This document shows positions 33,270 through 44,609 of a stretch of 64,000 nucleotides of DNA, piece after piece; position 1 is the stretch's first letter, and the number at the start of each line of letters is the position of its first letter. The stretch is taken from contig NZ_AUGQ01000010.1 in the NCBI RefSeq assembly GCF_000422745.1, forward strand, positions 1 to 64,000. The letters are read 5' to 3'. The DNA is from Microbacterium gubbeenense DSM 15944. GTDB taxonomy: Bacteria; Actinomycetota; Actinomycetes; Actinomycetales; Microbacteriaceae. Below the pieces are notes generated by a model, which saw only the letters and a list, made by a program, of their open reading frames with translations, did not search any database and was not told where the DNA came from. A program made the translations under genes and the position numbers.

Positions 33270-34586
33270 GTGACCCGCTCCCTCAATCGCGACATCCTGT
33301 GGCTCGCCGTGCCCGCGTTCGGGTCGCTCGTCGTCGAGCCGTTGTTCATCGCGATCGATTCGGTGATGATCGGGCACCTCGGCGTCGCACAGCTCGCGGG
33401 TCTCGGGATCGCGTCGAGCGTGCTGCAGACGCTCGTGGGCCTCATGGTCTTCCTCGCCTATTCGACGACGCCGGCGGTCGCGCGCATGTTCGGGGCGGGC
33501 AACAACCGCGAGGCGGTCTCGCGCGGCATCGACGGCATGTGGCTCGCGCTCGGCATCGGCGGCGTGCTCGCGGTGGTGGGGTACCTGCTCTCCCCCTGGG
33601 CAGTGTCGCTCTTCGGCGCGTCCGAGGCGGTCTCCGAACAGGCCGAGAGCTACCTCTCGCTCAGCATGTGGGGCCTGCCGGCCATGCTCATCGTGTTCGC
33701 CGCGACCGGCCTGCTGCGCGGCATGCAGAACACCATGACGCCGCTGTGGATCGCCGGCTTCGGCTTCGCCGCGAACGCCCTGCTCAACTGGCTGTTCATC
33801 TACGGCCTCGGCTGGGGCATCGCGGGATCAGCCGCCGGCACCGTCGTCGCCCAGTGGGGCATGGTCGTCGCGTACATCGTCATCGCCGCGCGGCTGGCGC
33901 GGAAGTACGGATCCGGTGCCGGCCCCGCGCGCGCGGGCGTGCGCGGGACGGCGAAGACCGGCGGATGGCTGTTCCTGCGCACCGCCGCCCTCCGGATCGG
34001 GCTGCTGATCACCGTGGCGACGGCGACCGCGCTCGGCACCGAGGAGCTCGCCGGCTGGCAGATCGTCTTCACGCTCGGCACGATCGCCGCGTTCGCGCTC
34101 GACTCGCTCGCGATCGCCGCGCAGGCGCTGATCGGCAAGCACCTCGGATCCGGCGACGAGGAGTCTGTGCGGTTCGTGCTGTCGCGCACCGTCGCGTGGG
34201 GCGCCGCGGCCGGCGCCGTGCTCGGCGTCGTCATCGCCGGCGCGAGCCCGCTCCTCGGCGTCGCGTTCACGGGCGAGTGGCACATGTCGTGGCTGATCCT
34301 GCCGGCGCTCATCCTCATGGGGGTGCTGCAGCCGCTCGCCGGCATCGTCTACGTGCTCGACGGCGTACTGATGGGAGCGAACGACTCGCGCTACCTCGCC
34401 CTCGCCGGCGCCATCGGCCTCGTGCCGTTCGTCATCTACCTGCTGATCGTGCTGATGGCACAACCGACCGGATCCTGGGGCCTGATGTTCGTCGCGTTCG
34501 GCTTCTACGGCGTGCTCATGGGCATGCGCTGGTGGACGCTCGCGCGACGCGTCAAGGGATCCGCCTGGCTCGAGAACGCGGCGTAG
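33270..34586 (+). CDS. MATE-family efflux transporter (DinF-like)
   Basis: 438-aa multidrug/toxin extrusion protein with twelve hydrophobic segments in two homologous halves. N-lobe: LAVPAFGSLVVEPLFIAIDSVMIGHLG, quoted in parts as EPLFIAIDSVMIGHLG near 24-39, typical of DinF-type members; a matching pattern recurs near 255-275. It exports cationic or aromatic compounds with H+ or Na+; the substrate is unknown. GTG start. It ends 6 bp from the convergent RamB gene, with no terminator between them. Confidence 0.9.
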   Translation: MTRSLNRDILWLAVPAFGSLVVEPLFIAIDSVMIGHLGVAQLAGLGIASSVLQTLVGLMVFLAYSTTPAVARMFGAGNNREAVSRGIDGMWLALGIGGVLAVVGYLLSPWAVSLFGASEAVSEQAESYLSLSMWGLPAMLIVFAATGLLRGMQNTMTPLWIAGFGFAANALLNWLFIYGLGWGIAGSAAGTVVAQWGMVVAYIVIAARLARKYGSGAGPARAGVRGTAKTGGWLFLRTAALRIGLLITVATATALGTEELAGWQIVFTLGTIAAFALDSLAIAAQALIGKHLGSGDEESVRFVLSRTVAWGAAAGAVLGVVIAGASPLLGVAFTGEWHMSWLILPALILMGVLQPLAGIVYVLDGVLMGANDSRYLALAGAIGLVPFVIYLLIVLMAQPTGSWGLMFVAFGFYGVLMGMRWWTLARRVKGSAWLENAA

Positions 34587-34592
34587 CGCGCG

Positions 34593-36041
34593 TCACTCGG
34601 GCGCGTGCGCCTCGAGGAACTCGTAGAGCGCCGTCGTGTCAACGCCCGGGAACGACCCCGTCGGCAGGGTCGCGAGCAGCGTGCGCGGCGTCGCGACGTT
34701 CGGCCAGGATCCGCCGCGCCACCTGTTCTCGAGCTCGGCGGGGGCGCTTCGGCAGCAGGTCTCGTCGGCGTGCCGCGAGACCTCACGGTTCTGCGTCTCG
34801 CGCCCCACGAACCACTTCGTGTCGTCGAACCGCACGCCCATGCTCACGGAGTGCGCGCCCTGCCTCGACTGCTCCACGCGGGCCGTGCACCAGTAGGTGC
34901 CGTTTCCGGTGTCGGTGTACTGGAAGTACGGGTTGAACCGGTCGTCGACGTCGAAGATCGCCCGGCTCGTCCACCGCCGGCAGCACATCTGGCCCTCGAT
35001 GGATCCGAGGCTGTCCGCGGGGAAGTTGACGTCGTCGTTCTCGTACGCCTTCGTGATCGTGCCGGACTCGTGCACCTTCAGGAAGTGCACGCGGATGCCG
35101 AGGTGCCGCGTCGCGAGGTTCGTGAACCGGTGCGCCGCCGTCTCGTACGACACCGCATACGCATCCCGCAGGTCCTCGATCGAGATCGCCCGGCGCTTCT
35201 TCGCGTCCGAGAGCGCCGCCACAGCATCGGCCTCGGGCACGAGCAGCGCCCCGGCGAGATAGTTCTGCTCCACGCGCTGCCGCAGGAAGTCGGCGTACGA
35301 CGACGGCTCGGTGTGCCCGAGCGCGAGGCTCGCGAGCGACTGCAGGATCGGCCCGCGCGGATCCGTCGAGATCCGGTCGGGAAGGTACAGGCGCCCGTTG
35401 CGCAAGTCGACGACGCTGCGCGTCGACTGCGGCAGGTCGGGCGCGTAGTGCAGCGTCACGCCGAGGTGCCGCGCGATGTCGCCGGCCGCGCGCTGCGTCA
35501 GCGGACCGCCCGGATGATCGATGGCGTCGAGCAGCTCGCCCGCGACCCTCTCGAGGTCGGGGAAGTAGTTGTCCATCTCGCGCATGAGGTCGCGCAGGTC
35601 GCGGTTCGCGCGGCGCGCCTGCTCGGGCGTCGCCTGCCGCTCGTCGCGCAGCCGGTCGATCTCCCCCGTCAGGCGCAGGATCGCGTGGAGCGCCTCGTCG
35701 GGCATGCCCTTCGGCACGCGGAACGGCTCGAGCCCCAGCTCGCGGAACCGCGGCGAGCGCATCTCGCGCTCGAGGGCGATCTCCAGCTCACTGCGCGGAT
35801 CCAGTTCCTCGCGCACGAGGAGCTCGTCGGGCGTGACGTCGAGGTGCTTCGCGATCGCACGCAGCACCGGCAGCCGCGGCTCGCGATGACCGTTCTCGAT
35901 CATCGACAGCTGGCTCGGCGCGCGCCCCACGGCGTCGGCGAGCTCGGCGAGCCGCATGCCGCGCTGCTGCCGCAGCGACCGGATCCGTCGCCCGACCGCG
36001 ATCGCGTCGGCGTCGTTCGTCTCATCGTCGAGTGCCACCAT
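34593..36041 (-). CDS. ramB: RamB-type XRE regulator of acetate/glyoxylate metabolism
   Basis: 482 aa. N-terminal HTH_3 ([33 protein letters not shown]) in residues 16-72, a helical middle, an IrrE-like ImmA domain (about 200-320, [18 protein letters not shown]) and a C-terminal cysteine-rich domain with GQMCCRRW and ETCCRSAP. This architecture is that of RamB, which controls aceA/aceB and acetate activation genes in Corynebacterium. ATG 36041 is chosen because the extension to 36080 runs into the promoter region. Divergent from aceA with 143 bp between starts. Confidence 0.88.
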   Translation of the reverse strand: MVALDDETNDADAIAVGRRIRSLRQQRGMRLAELADAVGRAPSQLSMIENGHREPRLPVLRAIAKHLDVTPDELLVREELDPRSELEIALEREMRSPRFRELGLEPFRVPKGMPDEALHAILRLTGEIDRLRDERQATPEQARRANRDLRDLMREMDNYFPDLERVAGELLDAIDHPGGPLTQRAAGDIARHLGVTLHYAPDLPQSTRSVVDLRNGRLYLPDRISTDPRGPILQSLASLALGHTEPSSYADFLRQRVEQNYLAGALLVPEADAVAALSDAKKRRAISIEDLRDAYAVSYETAAHRFTNLATRHLGIRVHFLKVHESGTITKAYENDDVNFPADSLGSIEGQMCCRRWTSRAIFDVDDRFNPYFQYTDTGNGTYWCTARVEQSRQGAHSVSMGVRFDDTKWFVGRETQNREVSRHADETCCRSAPAELENRWRGGSWPNVATPRTLLATLPTGSFPGVDTTALYEFLEAHAPE

Positions 36042-36081
36042 GTCCCGGATTCTGGCACAGATATCTCCCGAACGGAACAAC

Positions 36082-36106
36082 TGGATTATTTCTCCTCAAC
36101 AATCCA
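36082..36106. promoter_or_regulatory. Inverted repeat in the ramB/aceA divergent promoter
   Basis: TGGATTATT (36082-36090) and AACAATCCA (36098-36106) pair with one mismatch around a 7-bp centre, in an A/T-rich island unusual for this window. It lies 41 bp from the ramB start and 79 bp from the aceA start. It does not clearly match the corynebacterial RamB half-site (AAAGTTTGCAAA-like), so the binder is open. Confidence 0.4.
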
Positions 36107-36184
36107 TGTTTTGGCGTGAGAACTTCACGCAGGGTGGACCTATCAGCACACGCGGCCCCGCCGCCCGTTCACAGGAGATCGACG

Positions 36185-37483
<1,299 letters not shown>

Positions 37484-37510
37484 CTCCCACGATTTCCCAA
37501 GGAGCATGAC

Positions 37511-39163
<1,653 letters not shown>

Positions 39164-39171
39164 CGGGTCCT

Positions 39172-39216
39172 CGAATGGTGCCGCCGCCGGGTCAAGCCCA
39201 GCGGCGGCACCATTCG
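39172..39216. terminator. Bidirectional terminator overlapping the methyltransferase 3' end
   Basis: A perfect 16-bp stem pairs 39172-39187 with 39201-39216 around a 13-nt loop. It begins 8 bp after the aceB stop. The minus-strand methyltransferase stop (39192) lies in the loop, so the right arm encodes its final residues (around Met-Val to Arg-Trp). T tracts are weak. Confidence 0.7.
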
Positions 39217-39797
39217 TACATGACGACGGCGCCGGCGGCCGAGGCGTTCATCGAGCGCGTGGATCCGTATTGCGTGATCTCGATCTGCGAGCTCGCCGCG
39301 GCGAGCGCCTCCTCGGTGAGGCCAGGGCCCTCCTGGCCGAACAGGAATGCGCAGGTCTCCGGGAGATCCGCCTTGTCGACGGGAACCGCATCGCCGACGT
39401 TGTCGACCGCGATGATCGGGATGCCGCGCTCGTCCATCCACGCCCGGAACGTGTCGACGTCCGGGTGGTGGATCACGTGCTGGTAGCGATCGGTGACCAT
39501 GGCCCCGCGCCGGTTCCAGCGGCGGCGCCCGACGATGTGCACCGTGTTCGCGAGGAACGCGTTGGCGCTTCGCACGATGGATCCGATGTTCATATCGTGC
39601 TGCCAGTTCTCGATCGCGACGTGGAACGCGTGGCGGCGGGAGTCGAGGTCGGCGACGATGGCCTCCATCGTCCAATACCGGTACTCGTCGACGACGTTGC
39701 GGGTATCGCCGGACGCCAGCAGCTCGGGGTCGAAGCGGTCGCCGTCGGGAAGCTCGCCCTGCCAGGGCCCCACGCCGTGGGTCGGTTCATCGGTCAC
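39192..39797 (-). CDS. SPOUT-fold RNA methyltransferase (TrmH family)
   Basis: 201 aa from GTG 39797. TrmH/SpoU motifs are intact: motif 1 HDMNIGSIVRSANAF, motif 2 FLFGQEGPGLT and motif 3 QYGSTRSMNASAAGAVVMY forming the knotted SAM site. Members 2'-O-methylate tRNA or rRNA ribose; which RNA is not decided. The frame is open to GTG 39860, but that would include a probable metal-regulator box at 39833-39848; 39797 is preferred although its GGGAGG is very close to the start, so the start is uncertain. Divergent from mntH. Confidence 0.85.
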   Translation of the reverse strand: MTDEPTHGVGPWQGELPDGDRFDPELLASGDTRNVVDEYRYWTMEAIVADLDSRRHAFHVAIENWQHDMNIGSIVRSANAFLANTVHIVGRRRWNRRGAMVTDRYQHVIHHPDVDTFRAWMDERGIPIIAVDNVGDAVPVDKADLPETCAFLFGQEGPGLTEEALAAASSQIEITQYGSTRSMNASAAGAVVMYEWCRRWA

Positions 39798-39832
39798 CTC
39801 CCTATCGTCCCACCCGATGCTCGGAACGAATC

Positions 39833-39848
39833 TTTCGGTGCGCCTAAA
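39833..39848. promoter_or_regulatory. DtxR/MntR-type box upstream of mntH
   Basis: TTTCGGTGCGCCTAAA is an imperfect inverted repeat (TTTCGG-N4-CCTAAA) resembling DtxR-family operators with TTAGG arms. It lies 20 bp before the mntH start. A MntR-type DtxR protein is encoded 3 kb away (42916-43551). Confidence 0.5.
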
Positions 39849-39867
39849 AATCTGACACACTGGCCGG

Positions 39868-41109
39868 ATGACGACCGTCTCGCCGCCCCGACGCCGCGCC
39901 GCGTGGCTGCTCGGGCCCGCCCTCGTGGCGGGCGTCGCCTACCTCGACCCGGGCAACGTGGCGACGAACATGTCGGCCGGAGCGCAGTTCGGCTACCTCC
40001 TGGTGTGGGTCGTCGTGCTCGGCAACGCGATGGCCTGGCTGATCCAGTACCTCTCGGCGAAGCTCGGCGTCGTCACGGGGCAGAGCCTCGCCGAGACGCT
40101 CAGCCAGCGCATCCGATCCCCCTGGGGCCGGCGCCTGTTCTGGCTGCAGGCCGAGCTGGTGGCGATGGCGACCGATGTCGCCGAGGTCATCGGCGGCGCC
40201 GTCGCGCTGTGGCTGCTGTTCGACGTGCCGCTCGTTGCGGGCGGCGTCATCACGGGCGCCGTATCGATGGGGCTGCTGTGGATCCAGACCCGCGGCGGCG
40301 TGCGCCCGTTCGAGTTCGTGATCATCGCGCTCATGGCGATCATCACGATCGGCTTCACGGCGGGCGTGATCGTCGGGCCGCCCGACGTGGAGTCCGCCGT
40401 GGCCGGCCTCGTGCCGCGCTTCGAGGGGTCCGGATCCGTTCTGCTCGCCGCGTCGATCCTCGGCGCGACGGTCATGCCGCACGCCATCTACGCGCACTCC
40501 GCGCTCGTGCGCGACCGCTTCGCCCCCGACGTCGAGCCCGACGCGGCGGGCCCCGGACGGATCCCTCGCCTGCTGCGCGCGACGCGGTGGGACGTGACGA
40601 TCGCGCTCGTCGTGGCGGGTGCCGTGAACCTCGCGATCCTGCTGCTCGGGGCCGCGAACCTGCCCGGCGTCCCCGGAACCGACAGCCTCGAGGGCGCGCA
40701 CGCAGCGCTGGAGGCGTCGCTCGGCGGCATCATCGCGACCGTGTTCGCCGTCGGCCTGCTCGCGTCGGGGCTCGCCTCGACCTCGGTCGGCGCGTACGCC
40801 GGATCCGAGATCATGCGCGGGCTGCTGCGCGTGCAGATCCCGATGATCGTGCGCCGGGTCGTGACGATCATCCCGGCGCTCGCGGTGCTCGCGATCGGTG
40901 TCGACCCCACCCAGGCGCTGATCCTCAGTCAGGTCGTGCTGTCGTTCGGCATCCCGTTCGCGCTCGTGCCGCTCGTCGCGCTGACGGCGCAGAAGCGCAC
41001 CCTCGGATCCCACCGCAATCGGTGGTGGACGACCGCCGTCGGCGTCGCGTCGAGCGCGTTCCTCATCGCCCTCAACGCGGTGCTGCTGTGGCTGACGTTC
41101 GCGGGCTGA
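39868..41109 (+). CDS. mntH: Nramp-family divalent metal transporter (Mn2+ uptake)
   Basis: 413 aa with eleven hydrophobic segments. The Nramp metal-site motifs are present: DPGN at residues 27-30 in helix 1 and MPH near 202-204 in helix 6. It takes up Mn2+ (and Fe2+) with protons. A DtxR-type box precedes it. Its last 38 bp overlap the 3' end of the convergent ECF sigma gene, so the C-terminus of each is encoded on opposite strands of the same DNA. Confidence 0.93.
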   Translation: MTTVSPPRRRAAWLLGPALVAGVAYLDPGNVATNMSAGAQFGYLLVWVVVLGNAMAWLIQYLSAKLGVVTGQSLAETLSQRIRSPWGRRLFWLQAELVAMATDVAEVIGGAVALWLLFDVPLVAGGVITGAVSMGLLWIQTRGGVRPFEFVIIALMAIITIGFTAGVIVGPPDVESAVAGLVPRFEGSGSVLLAASILGATVMPHAIYAHSALVRDRFAPDVEPDAAGPGRIPRLLRATRWDVTIALVVAGAVNLAILLLGAANLPGVPGTDSLEGAHAALEASLGGIIATVFAVGLLASGLASTSVGAYAGSEIMRGLLRVQIPMIVRRVVTIIPALAVLAIGVDPTQALILSQVVLSFGIPFALVPLVALTAQKRTLGSHRNRWWTTAVGVASSAFLIALNAVLLWLTFAG

Positions 41110-42379
41110 GCGCCGCGATCTTCGCGAGCAGCACGCCGCGCTCGCGCTCGTTCGCCGTTAGTCGCGCCGCATCCGTCAGGCACTCGCGCGCCTCGTCCAC
41201 GCGGCCGAGGCGCGCGAGCAGGTCGCCGCGCACGGAGGGCAGCAGGTGGGAGCCGTACAGGGCGCCCGAACGATCGATCTCGTCAACAATGCGCAGGGCG
41301 CTCGCCGGTCCGGCCGCCATGGCCACCGCGGCGGCCCGGTTCAGCTCGACCGCGGGCGACGGGGCGATGCGCCCGAGGGCCTCGTGCAGCACGACGATGC
41401 GCTCCCAGTCGGTGTCATCGAACGTCGCGGCGACCGCGTGGCACTCGGCGATCGCCGCCTGCAGTCCGTAGGCCCCGCGTCCGCGGCCGACGGCGTCTGC
41501 CCGCTGGAGCGCCGCACGCCCCCGGGAGATGAGGGACGCGTCCCACCGCGTGCGGTCCTGCGCGTCGAGCAGCACCGGGTCTCGGTTCGCGTCGGTGCGA
41601 GCGGGGAAACGTGCGGCGGTCAGCTCCATGAGGGCGACCAGCGCGTGCGCCTCGGACTCGGCCGGGATCAGCCCGGCGAGCACGCGCGCGAGTCGCATCG
41701 CCTCACGGGCGAGATCTTCGCGCATCCACTCACCGCCGGAACTGGCGACGTGTCCTTCGTTGAAGATGAGGTAGAGCACGCTCAACACGCCGTCGAGGCG
41801 GCCAGCGTACTCCTCGCGCGGCGGCACCTCGAAGGGCGCGTTCACGGCCGCAAGCGTCTTCTTCGCCCGCACGATGCGCTGCTGGATCGTCGGGGTCGGC
41901 ACGAAGAAGGCTCGCGCGATCTCGTCTGTCGCGAGCCCGCCGACGACGCGCAGCGTGAGCGCGACGCGGGCGTCGCGCGAGAGGGACGGGTGGCAGGCGA
42001 TGAAGACGAGCCGCAGCACGTCGTCCTCGATCGCGTCGGGGTCGTACGCGTTCTCCTCCGCCTGCTCGTTGAGCCTGCGCGCGATCGCCGCGCACCTCTT
42101 GTCGAGCGCGGCCGCGCGACGCCAGCCGTCGACGGCGCGGCGCTTGCCGACGGTGACGAGCCACGCACCCGGGTTCGACGGCGTGCCGTCGACGGGCCAC
42201 TGCTCAAGCGCAGCCGAAAGCGCTTCCTGCGCGAGATCCTCGGCGAGATCGAAGTCGCCGGTGTACCGGATCAGCGTCGCAACGATGCGCGCGGCCTCGA
42301 TGCGCCACACCGCCTCGACGCGGCGGCGGGCTGACGCCGCCTCCCGCTCGGGCGCGGTGCCAACCCCGTCGCCGTTCAT
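41072..42379 (-). CDS. ECF42-group RNA polymerase sigma factor with C-terminal TPR-like domain
   Basis: 435 aa. Sigma-2 about residues 25-95 (YTGDFDLAEDLAQEALSAAL, NPGAWLVTVGKRRAVDGWRR) and sigma-4 about 115-180 (TDEIARAFFVPTPTIQQRIVRAKK), then the long helical C-terminal extension with SNF/TPR-like repeats (EGHVASSGGE near 210, ALVALMELTAARFPAR, SPAVELNRAAAVAMA near 345). This architecture plus the DGPF/YCII gene 13 bp upstream defines ECF42, which has no anti-sigma factor and is thought to be controlled through its C-terminal domain. A promoter matching the published ECF42 consensus precedes the YCII gene. Confidence 0.9.
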   Translation of the reverse strand: MNGDGVGTAPEREAASARRRVEAVWRIEAARIVATLIRYTGDFDLAEDLAQEALSAALEQWPVDGTPSNPGAWLVTVGKRRAVDGWRRAAALDKRCAAIARRLNEQAEENAYDPDAIEDDVLRLVFIACHPSLSRDARVALTLRVVGGLATDEIARAFFVPTPTIQQRIVRAKKTLAAVNAPFEVPPREEYAGRLDGVLSVLYLIFNEGHVASSGGEWMREDLAREAMRLARVLAGLIPAESEAHALVALMELTAARFPARTDANRDPVLLDAQDRTRWDASLISRGRAALQRADAVGRGRGAYGLQAAIAECHAVAATFDDTDWERIVVLHEALGRIAPSPAVELNRAAAVAMAAGPASALRIVDEIDRSGALYGSHLLPSVRGDLLARLGRVDEARECLTDAARLTANERERGVLLAKIAALSPRTSATAAPR

Positions 42380-42392
42380 CCGCGGATCCGGA

Positions 42393-42812
42393 TCACTCGG
42401 TGCCGAGCTGCTGGCGCCACTCGGCTTCCTTCTGGATCCACTCGTTGTCGGTCGGGAAATCTTCGTTGCCGTGGATTCGGCGGATCTCCATTTTGCTTCC
42501 AGCGCCGAGAGGTGCGCGCTTCGCCCACTCGGTCGCCTCCTCGATCGTCGGGACCTCGAGGGTCCAAAACCCGTTGAAGAGCTCCTTCGTCTCGCCGTAC
42601 GGTCCGTCAGTCGCGATGGGCGGTGTCGCAGAGTAGTCGACGACGACGCCCTCCGCGGGGTCGGTGAGCCCGTCAGCGTTGACGAGCACGCCGGCCTTGA
42701 TCATCGACTCGTTGTACTTCCCCATCGCCTCGAGCATCTCCTCGAACGGAACGTCCCTCGACACGATGGCCGTTTCGTCGTTGTCGCGCATGATGAGCAT
42801 GAACTTGGACAT
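42393..42812 (-). CDS. DGPF/YCII-domain protein, ECF42 partner
   Basis: 139-aa YCII-fold protein beginning MSKFMLIMRDND, with the eponymous DGPYGETKE at about residues 69-77 and FWTLEVPTIEEATEWAKRAP after it. DGPF proteins are the hallmark target genes of ECF42 sigma factors; their biochemical role is not established. It is first in a two-gene operon with the sigma gene and carries a candidate ECF42 promoter 46 bp upstream. AGAGGAAG supplies the ribosome binding site. Confidence 0.9.
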   Translation of the reverse strand: MSKFMLIMRDNDETAIVSRDVPFEEMLEAMGKYNESMIKAGVLVNADGLTDPAEGVVVDYSATPPIATDGPYGETKELFNGFWTLEVPTIEEATEWAKRAPLGAGSKMEIRRIHGNEDFPTDNEWIQKEAEWRQQLGTE

Positions 42813-42857
42813 GATCTTCCTCTCGCTGGTGGGCCCGTTCTGACCCTCTCACTGACG

Positions 42858-42885
42858 CATCGAACGCGGAAGACGGAAATCGACA
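42858..42885 (-). promoter_or_regulatory. Candidate ECF42-dependent promoter
   Basis: On the minus strand, TGTCGA (42885-42880) is followed after exactly 17 bp by CGATG (42862-42858). ECF42 promoters are described as TGTCGA at -35 and CGA/TC at -10 with this kind of spacing. The -10 ends 46 bp before the DGPF gene start, leaving a leader of about 35-40 nt. Autoregulation of the operon is inferred. Confidence 0.7.
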
Positions 42886-42915
42886 CGGCGGCGGATTAAT
42901 TTCCGGACCAACGAA

Positions 42916-43551
42916 TCAGGCCGTGAGCCAGACGGCGTCGGCCGCGCCCTCCGGAAGGTCGACCGGCGATCCCTCGACCTCGAGACCGTGCTTCAGCACG
43001 GCGATCGACGTTCCCACATCGATGCCGCACGCCGTGATCGCGCGCAGCAGCATCGGATCCGCGTCGCTCACGCGCAGCACGCGCCCCTCGTGCCCCGTAT
43101 CCGCATCGCCGAGCAACACGAACGCGGGGCGGTGGATCGTGCCGTCGGGGCGCGGAATCGCGTCGCCGTGCGGGTCGACATCGGGGTGTCCGAGACGGTC
43201 GTCGATCTTGTCGAGCATGCGATCGCTGACGGCGTGCTCGAGCACCTCGGCCTCGTCGTGGACCTCGTCCCAGGTGTAACCGAACTCCCTGACCAGCCAG
43301 GTCTCGATGAGGCGATGCCGGCGCGTCATGGTGACGGCCCGGGCGAGGCCCGCCTCGGTGAGGCGCACGGCGCGATACGGCTCGTGGATCGTGAGACCGG
43401 CGGCGGCGAGCTTCTTCACCATCTCGGTCACGCTCGAGGGCGCGACGCCCAGCTTCGCGGCGAGAACCGACGGCGTGATCGGCCGATCCTGCCACTCGGT
43501 GTGGTGGAAGATCGTCTTCAGATAATCGTCGGCTGCAGGGCTGGTGGACAC
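42916..43551 (-). CDS. mntR: DtxR-family metal-dependent regulator (MntR-type)
   Basis: 211 aa: N-terminal winged helix (DDYLKTIFHHTEW, PSVLAAKLGVAPSSVTEMVKKLA), dimerisation/metal domain (TRRHRLIETWLVREFGYTWDEVHDEAEVLEHAVSD, with His and Glu ligands spanning about 76-105), and a C-terminal SH3-like FeoA domain. It represses genes when Mn2+ (or Fe2+) is bound; mntH 1.8 kb away with a box at 39833 is the natural target. GTG start. It lies 9 bp after the SDR gene on the same strand, so the two may be co-transcribed. Confidence 0.87.
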   Translation of the reverse strand: MSTSPAADDYLKTIFHHTEWQDRPITPSVLAAKLGVAPSSVTEMVKKLAAAGLTIHEPYRAVRLTEAGLARAVTMTRRHRLIETWLVREFGYTWDEVHDEAEVLEHAVSDRMLDKIDDRLGHPDVDPHGDAIPRPDGTIHRPAFVLLGDADTGHEGRVLRVSDADPMLLRAITACGIDVGTSIAVLKHGLEVEGSPVDLPEGAADAVWLTA

Positions 43552-43560
43552 GAGACCAGA

Positions 43561-44547
43561 TTACCGAGCGGCCCGGGCGGCCTTCTGCAGCGGCCACGTC
43601 ATGCCCGACAGCGCCTCGCACTTCTCCCAGAGCAGGCGGCGCACCTCCGGATCGGCCGAGGTCACCGACGGGCGCTGCCTGACGGCCTCGCCGCGCAGCA
43701 GGTAGCGCGGGCCCCAGTACTCGCCGCCCGAGATGCCCGGATCCACGAGTGCGCGCACGATCGCCTCGGCGCCGTGCTCCTTGCTCTGCGAGAAGGGCGC
43801 CTGGGCGCCGTCCTTCAGCCGCTTGAACAGGCCGGGCTGGTTGACGCCCTGCACCCGCGGCGTACGGCCGCCGATCGAGTATCCGGGGTGCGCAACGATG
43901 CTCTTGACCGGAACCGAGGCGTCGCGCAGGCGCGCGTCGGCCTCGAAACCGAGCGCCTGCACGGCGACCTTTGACTGCACGTACGCCTTCCAGGCCGAGT
44001 ACTTCGCCTCGAGCTGCACGTCGACGGGGTTGTGCGCGCCCATGCGCGTCGAGACGCTGCCGATCCACACCATGCGCGGCGTCCAGCGATTCGTCGCCGA
44101 CTTCGCGAGCGGCACGAGCAGCTCGGATCCGAGCACGAAATGGCCGAGCGCGTTCGTCGAGAACACGAGCTCGCGCCCGTCGCGCGTCAGTCGGCGCTCG
44201 TGCGGCGGGTGCACGATCCCGGCGTTGAAGATCACGCCGTCGAGGCGCGTGCGGTCGAACATGCCGCCGCGGATGCTCGCGGCGGCCGCCCGCACGGATC
44301 CGGGGTTCGCGACGTCGAGCAGCAGCGTCTCGACGGATGCCCCGGGCACGCGCGCCTCGAGGGCGTCGTGGGCGGCGGCGAGGCGGTTCGGGTGGCGCCC
44401 GCTCATGATCACGTGCGCGCCGGCCCGCGCGAGGTGCTCAGAGGCGAAATATCCGAGGCCGGCGTTGGCGCCCGTGACGAGGTAGGTGCGGCCGTCCTGC
44501 GGCGGCATGCTGAAGGAATCGCGCTCCTTCATCGGGTTCTTCGCCAC
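43561..44547 (-). CDS. Short-chain dehydrogenase (retinol-dehydrogenase-like SDR)
   Basis: 328 aa, longer than a classical SDR. Cofactor motif TGANAGLG near residues 25-32, NAG near 109, and YVQSK as the catalytic Tyr-x3-Lys (about 190-194). The C-terminal 60 residues (SADPEVRRLLWEKCEALSG) resemble retinol/protochlorophyllide-type SDRs of unknown substrate found across actinobacteria. It precedes the MntR gene by 9 bp; no functional link is obvious. Confidence 0.82.
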   Translation of the reverse strand: MAKNPMKERDSFSMPPQDGRTYLVTGANAGLGYFASEHLARAGAHVIMSGRHPNRLAAAHDALEARVPGASVETLLLDVANPGSVRAAAASIRGGMFDRTRLDGVIFNAGIVHPPHERRLTRDGRELVFSTNALGHFVLGSELLVPLAKSATNRWTPRMVWIGSVSTRMGAHNPVDVQLEAKYSAWKAYVQSKVAVQALGFEADARLRDASVPVKSIVAHPGYSIGGRTPRVQGVNQPGLFKRLKDGAQAPFSQSKEHGAEAIVRALVDPGISGGEYWGPRYLLRGEAVRQRPSVTSADPEVRRLLWEKCEALSGMTWPLQKAARAAR

Positions 44548-44609
44548 GATGCCGAGCCTATGTCGGGTTCTGATCCCACACCGGTCGGCGCGCGGGTAAC
44601 GTGGGCGGC

